Below are positions 59,201 through 64,000 of a stretch of 64,000 nucleotides of DNA, piece by piece; position 1 is the stretch's first letter, and each line of letters starts with the position of its first letter. The position numbers were made by a program, and so were the translations under genes. This DNA comes from Plenodomus lindquistii (Eukaryota > Ascomycota > Dothideomycetes > Pleosporales > Leptosphaeriaceae). The stretch covers positions 2,356,001-2,420,000 of the forward strand of contig JANUWI010000002.1 of the NCBI GenBank assembly GCA_025504975.1, read 5' to 3'. The notes under the pieces were generated by a model. The model was not told the DNA's origin. It saw only the letters and a program-made list of their open reading frames with translations, and searched no databases.

Positions 59201-60328
59201 CTACAACTTGGCCATGGGCTCCTGCTGGGGAATCGTGGCAACCTTGTCGTGGTACATCTGCTCGGATTCGCGCCACAGCCTGTGCTGGCGCCAGTCGCCG
59301 AGCTTGGTAATGGCCGGGTAGAGAGCCTTGCCTGCCGTGTGGCTCGAGTCGCGGGGTAGCAGACTGGGCAGGTAGGGGACTGCAATGACGCTGAGGGGCG
59401 GGCCGCAAGGGACAGGGACCTGCAGAGTGGGCTGCTTGTCCGAGGTGAAGTCGCGGTAGATCTGGACCGTGTTGTTGGGGCTCTTGGAGTCTGTGCTGAT
59501 GTCGCAGACGACCGACAGGCGGCGGTCGGGCGCGTCCAGGCTCGCCATGGTGAGGAAAGGCGGGATGGGCGCAAAGATGCTGATGCAGTTGACGAAGATG
59601 TCGTGCTGCAGCACCTCGGGGTACTCGCTGGTGCGGCTGGTCTCATGGCGGCCCCATTTGGTCATGTTGGCCGTGGGGATGCCGACGTCTGCGAAGAACG
59701 AGGCGGAGCCGACGCCAGAGGTGCCGTGGGCGCCGATGAGGATGATGGTGGGCAGGCGGCCCGCAACGGCCTGGCCTGCAGCGAGGTCTCGCTTCGTCTC
59801 CTCGAGCAGCGCTGCGCGATTCGGGTACGCCGAAATGCCCGGCAGCGGGCCAGCGTTGGGGTGCACGAGCTGGTGCGCCCACGTCTTGATGGACAGCGCG
59901 GCCGCCATGGCGCCGGCTTCCGTGCCAAAGGTCAGAAGCTTCTCGCCCTGGTCGTTGACGAGGAACTCAAGCTCCAGCAGCAGTCCGCCGCCGCGTCTGA
60001 AGCGGTCGAGCACCTTGTCCCAGCCAGCCTGGTTTCGGTATGCGTGTGCAGCATGCACGTGCACATGCTCGAGGGGAAAGTCGTCCATGGGGATGCCCTT
60101 CATGCCGAGGATGAGGTCGTTTCGCGGCGCCGATACCCACGAGCCTGTCGGTACCAAGGTCGCTCCTGCAGCCTCGTACTCGTCATCGGAGAAGAAACGG
60201 ATGCTGCTTCGTTCTATGTGCACATTGTAGCCGTCGGATATGAGCTGTTTTGCAGACTCAGGGGTGATGATGGCGCGGGTTCCAAAGGGGGCCGCTTCGG
60301 CTCTGAGATGAAGAGTCTTGCGTGACAT
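59201..60328 (-). CDS. Saccharopine dehydrogenase (LYS1-type) homologue in NRPS cluster
   Basis: Single exon of 375 residues from the ATG at 60328; an ATG at 60358 would add ten residues that LYS1 proteins lack. Length and order match yeast-type NAD+ saccharopine dehydrogenase (L-lysine-forming), about 373 residues. LHLRAE is at the N-terminus, Arg18 is kept, GMKGIP holds Lys77 and AAHAYR holds His95, matching the catalytic Lys/His pair. LPSLLPRDSS is near the C-terminus. Two changes stand out. The NAD loop, GALGRCGSG in typical LYS1, reads GAHGTSGVG here. The acidic residue after strand 2 (usually WD before a xxET block) is Gly in KWGRHET. So it is probably a diverged paralogue that works on another opine-like substrate, not the housekeeping lysine gene; that is inference. 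It converges on the regulator gene with 184 bp between stops. Confidence 0.88.
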   Translation of the reverse strand: MSRKTLHLRAEAAPFGTRAIITPESAKQLISDGYNVHIERSSIRFFSDDEYEAAGATLVPTGSWVSAPRNDLILGMKGIPMDDFPLEHVHVHAAHAYRNQAGWDKVLDRFRRGGGLLLELEFLVNDQGEKLLTFGTEAGAMAAALSIKTWAHQLVHPNAGPLPGISAYPNRAALLEETKRDLAAGQAVAGRLPTIILIGAHGTSGVGSASFFADVGIPTANMTKWGRHETSRTSEYPEVLQHDIFVNCISIFAPIPPFLTMASLDAPDRRLSVVCDISTDSKSPNNTVQIYRDFTSDKQPTLQVPVPCGPPLSVIAVPYLPSLLPRDSSHTAGKALYPAITKLGDWRQHRLWRESEQMYHDKVATIPQQEPMAKL

Positions 60329-61503
60329 GGTGACTGGTGACGACTGTTGTTGATGCAAATGCGAGGATGAAATTTTCTGCCAGAGAGAGCCAGATTCATT
60401 GGGATTAAATATCGTGGGACCGGTCTATATACTGAGATCCGTCTACATACTGAGATCCGTCTACAAACCAGTCCCGGACAGGCCGCCTATTGGAGTTGCA
60501 TGCGCCGCTAACAGCCCGAACAAACTACTTACGCCTAAGCTGCCTCGTACTCCGGGGCTCAGCTGCAACGTACATCTTGAAAGTCAAGTTAAGCTCCGGT
60601 TTTACAGTTTTGGGTTTTCGGAATAAGGCTTGGCTCGGACTCTATGGCGAGATCCCTGTCCCGGTCCGACGGGAGACTAGCCCAAAACAGATAATAGTCC
60701 ACTGTGTCCTTTCTGCAGCTTACTGTACAAGCTACAGCCCAGCCGGAAGAGGCGAATGCTTCGTCGTGTCCGTCCCGTGATTGATTCAGCTGAGGTAACC
60801 CACTTCGGAAGCTCCGTGCCAATCTACTAGGTATATGTGATGACGGGGACGCTCCTGCCGCTGCTGCATGCAATCGATCGATTAGTCCGTGTACTACTCG
60901 GCAGGGTCTGATCACGCCACAAATGCTCAGATGACGGCAGTATCTCCGATAGCCCTGCTCTGCTAAGCTCCGCTCTGCTCAGCAGCCTCTAGGTTAGGCT
61001 TCTGCGATGCAACCCTGTACTACCGTGGCAAGAATACGTCTCGACACATGATCATTGGCCACGCGGTTGCTTGGTGTAGCGGTCGTGGAACTAGAACAGT
61101 GCTATCTCCTGACGGTAGGCACTTGTTATCTTAGATCTAGCAGCAGGTGTTTTACTCATAAAGTTTTACCCTCAAGATATAAGGTATACACGTTATAAAG
61201 ACCAAAGGATTATAATCGATTGCGTAGAAGGAAGATAGAAGCAAGCTTGTAGGCATAAAAAGGTAAAAGGCGCTGTGGATAGAGGTAGCAAACTTTGGAG
61301 TAGAAACTAGCTTTAATGCACTGAATGCTTTCCAAAGTCTTGTAGCGAAGCACGTTTTTATGCTCTATAGAAGGTAGGTTCTGTATATACATGACTACCT
61401 ACAGAGTGCAGTCTATCAGATGAAAATGAATCTAATCTAATGCAATTATTGGCCACGCTTATAGCTAGACGAAAATGTATTCGCTGAAGAATTTCTCTCA
61501 ACA
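60329..61503. other. Intergenic region between dehydrogenase start and NRPS stop
   Basis: About 1.2 kb. The dehydrogenase promoter contains 18-base tandem repeats at about 60422-60463. Further right nothing codes convincingly; 61200-61400 is somewhat AT-richer. No RNA gene recognised. Confidence 0.55.
60422..60463. repeat. 18-bp tandem repeats upstream of dehydrogenase gene
   Basis: GTCTATATACTGAGATCC and GTCTACATACTGAGATCC lie head to tail, followed by a partial third unit GTCTACA. They are about 95-135 bp upstream of the start codon, where regulator sites would be expected. Confidence 0.75.
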
Positions 61504-64000
61504 TTATCCACTGATGATACCTTTCAGGATACGCCTCGTCGCTGTAGAAAGACTTTTGCTGAGCTGACCTGCAGCCTCGTCGCTGATCTTGTCGGTCCAG
61601 TAAGTAAGGCTTGCAACTACCTCGCTGCGTTCGTAGTGATCAACCTCGAGAACTATGGGATACTAGAAATTGACAATTAGCTATTTTGCTTCCAAATGAT
61701 GAGCATGTGGCTATCCTTACCTCAAAGGGATCGTCACTGGGGCGCTCTGCAAAAGATAAAGGGGATGAGCTCGCCGCCTCCTTTGAACGCCTGCGGAAAT
61801 TGACGACAGAATCAAACCAAGTAGACGAGCTAGACATGCTCTTTGAAGATTTGTTGCTCAGCGCTGTCATCAGATGGTGCTGGTGTGGTAGACTTTGCAG
61901 CAGGTCGTCTTGCACTGCCTCCAGTAGCTTCGCCGTGCCGTGGGCAGCAGGAGAGAGCCGACAGGCAGCAATGTTTAGAACAGGCCCAACAATTTGCTCG
62001 ATGTTGTCAATGCGTGCGTCGCGGCCCGCCAATATGTATCCAAATAAAACCTCGTCCTTGCCCGTGGCCTCGCTAAGCACAATTGCCCATGCAGCCCGGA
62101 ATATGGTGGCCAGAGTGACACCAGATTTTTGCGTAATGTGAAGAAGCTCTTCAGAGAACTCGGCCATGTCAACAGGGGCTGAGAAGATCTTCTTAGCGAC
62201 TTCACGACTATTGCCAGTCGACAGTCGACATGGTTGCACATCGGCCAGATAGGTGTTCCAGTATTGTACACTCTCCGCAGAAGGAAGCTGCTGTAGTCCC
62301 TTGACGAAGTCGGCAAAAGGACCCACCGGCTTCTTCGTGGCAAACCCATTGTAGTTCTGCGAGAAGGCTTCAAAGATCATGGGCATCGAGCCGTGGTCTA
62401 TCAGCGCATGACTGATCTCGAGGCAGCAAGTAGCTGACGTTGCCGTGCGTTGGAAGATGGTCAGTCTGTGCTGTGGCTCCCACTCTTGCCATGTAGCGCG
62501 TGGAAGGTCCAGAGGATTCTCTGCCCAGGCGCTCGATCCAACTTCTACAGCTCTCTCATACCGATCCAAGACCACATTGAGGAACGAATTGGAGTTTTTC
62601 ATGTCATCGATCATAATTGTTCGCAAGATAGGATTAGCAGACACTACTTTCTGCCATGCTGTGGCCAGTTTTTCCACAACCAGATCTCCAGGTCCGTTCA
62701 CTTGAGTTTCGAAGACGAGTCTGGGTCTCCAATAGCAGTCATGATGTTGCTGCCCAAGGACAATTGCGTTCTGAGTCGGGCTTGCTGGAAAGACGCTCAC
62801 TACTTTCGCGGAGCTCTTTCCTGTGAAGCTGATTCCTTTGGACCTGAGCACAATCTCCATTCGCGCCAGATCATCGTAGTCCACACTCATAAGAGGAAAG
62901 TCGGAGATGGTCTGACGAATAGGACTCTTGCTCATGGCAGTTGCTAAGAATTGCAGGTCGTGCTTGCAGTTTGAAATCCACGTGCTCACCATGTCCAAGT
63001 TTCTCAAGGACCTTGGGAAGAGCCACTCAAACTCCAATTGGCCGTCCTTGACATGTGAAGCAACGTCAAAAATAGCAAAGCGCGGCATGTTTGGGCTCAT
63101 GTCATACTGGTCGCCGAAGTCGTTTGTTACGACTGATAGGAGAGATTTGTCATTGTTTGATTGCTGCTGGACGCCAGTGAAGTTGAAGGTGAGCTCCGGT
63201 ACATCAATCGTCACATATTTGGACGAAAGTTGTGCTGCGAAAAAGTCGATGCAGTCCTTCTCTGCGCTGATCTTTGAGTCCTTGATCCTGCGCACAAGAT
63301 CGACTGGATCATGATCTGCAAGAACGTCGACCTGAACAGGGACAATGCTGGTGAACCATCCGACCGTGCTCGAAGGGTCCAGACCAGCTGCACGAGCTTC
63401 TCTACCGTGACCTTCGACACACACTGCAGGAGTTTGACGATCCGTGAACGTTTTCTTGAATGACAACGCCAATGCAGCGATGAAAAGATCTGCTGGTTTA
63501 GTTCTCATGCTATTGTGACATGACCCCAGGCAGAGACTGATCAAGTCACGATCAAGCACAAACCCGGCTCTGCTAGAGTCTTCATAGGTGAGATTGTCGC
63601 GGTCAATGTCCCAATAGGCGTAATTGGTAGGCAAAAACTGGCGATCGGACACTGCGTGTGAAACTTTGTCCTCGCACCAAGTCTGAAAGGGCAGTGGCAG
63701 GAGCGAAGGTAGAGCCCCACCGCTTAGCGCCGCCTCCAAGTCTTCAAGGATCAGACGCCATGACACAATGTCGACAACTAGGTGATGGGCAACCATGAAC
63801 AGAGTCTGAGTGCCGTCGAGACCTGAAACAAGATCTGCTCGCATGACTGGACCTTTGGAAATGTCAAGGCTTCTCTGACTCGTCTGGACTAGGTCAAGCA
63901 AATGTCCAGGATGACTCAAAGTGGACTCCAAGGCCTGGAACGCATTCTCGGTGCTCCGGCTAATCCTTTGAGTTGCAAGTTTAGGACTTGATAAGTCGTA
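61504..64000 (-). CDS. Non-ribosomal peptide synthetase, C-terminal part: epimerisation domain and terminal condensation (CT) domain
   Basis: Exons 61504-61662 and 61721->64000 on the minus strand; the 58-bp intron runs GTAAGG to TTCTAG and splices FE to YPIVLEV. The frame is open to the window edge, so most of the synthetase lies to the right. First comes an epimerisation domain with HHLVVDIVSW (HHxxxDxxSW type), EGHGREA and VGWFTSIVPV. Directly after it, without a carrier domain, comes a condensation domain starting FPASPTQN, with active-site block SHALIDHGS and a late block VGPVLNIAACR. The SHxxxDxxS form, where ordinary C domains have HHxxxDG, is that of fungal terminal CT domains, which release the chain by cyclisation. 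There is no thioesterase or reductase after it; the protein ends with about 50 residues (ending LKGIISG). The product should therefore be cyclic with an inverted terminal residue, by family rule. Confidence 0.92.

Overview
The window looks like a scaffold piece from a filamentous ascomycete (Pezizomycotina). Genes carry short GT-AG introns of about 45-90 bp, telomeric repeats are TTAGGG, and the sequence alternates between GC-balanced gene islands and very AT-rich blocks. In those blocks C->T and G->A transitions have erased nearly all CpA/TpG and CpG, the signature of repeat-induced point mutation (RIP). The genus cannot be told from the sequence alone.

Layout. (1) 1-6160: gene island with the 3' part of a CYP505-type P450-reductase fusion, a secreted GH17 beta-1,3-glucanase and a luciferase-like flavin monooxygenase. 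(2) 6160-23640: AT-rich block holding two RIP-killed Ty3/gypsy retrotransposons, one nested inside the 5'-end LTR copy of the other, both with matching LTR lengths and target-site duplications. (3) 23640-37557: island with a sugar-type MFS permease whose frame is shifted once, a cytochrome P450 of the fungal terpenoid/polyketide type, a LINE ORF1 relic, a DMT-family transporter and a decayed GH31 glucosidase. (4) 37558-43100: AT-rich block containing a head-to-head telomere array, (TTAGGG)n followed by (CCCTAA)n around 40.68-40.87 kb. (5) 43116-46622: an intronless gene for a 1168-residue protein that joins methyltransferase-like, BBE-type FAD oxidase, phosphomevalonate-kinase-like and adenine-phosphoribosyltransferase-like domains. 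(6) 47.4-49.8 kb: another AT-rich block, followed by an unmutated solo LTR of the inner retrotransposon family. (7) 51-64 kb: a likely biosynthetic gene cluster with a PTR2 peptide transporter, an ATP-grasp ligase, a Zn2Cys6 regulator, a saccharopine-dehydrogenase-like enzyme and the 3' end of an NRPS finishing in an epimerisation domain plus a terminal condensation domain of the macrocyclising type.

How the parts relate. The right-hand genes plausibly make, regulate and export one amino-acid-derived metabolite: the NRPS and ATP-grasp enzyme form amide bonds, the saccharopine-dehydrogenase relative could form or break an opine-type C-N bond, the Zn2Cys6 protein would regulate, and PTR2 would move the peptide. 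The four-domain protein sits alone between two RIP blocks and next to a former chromosome end; whether it belongs to the same pathway is not shown. If the telomere array is a real fusion scar, the left and right halves of this window once belonged to two different chromosome ends.
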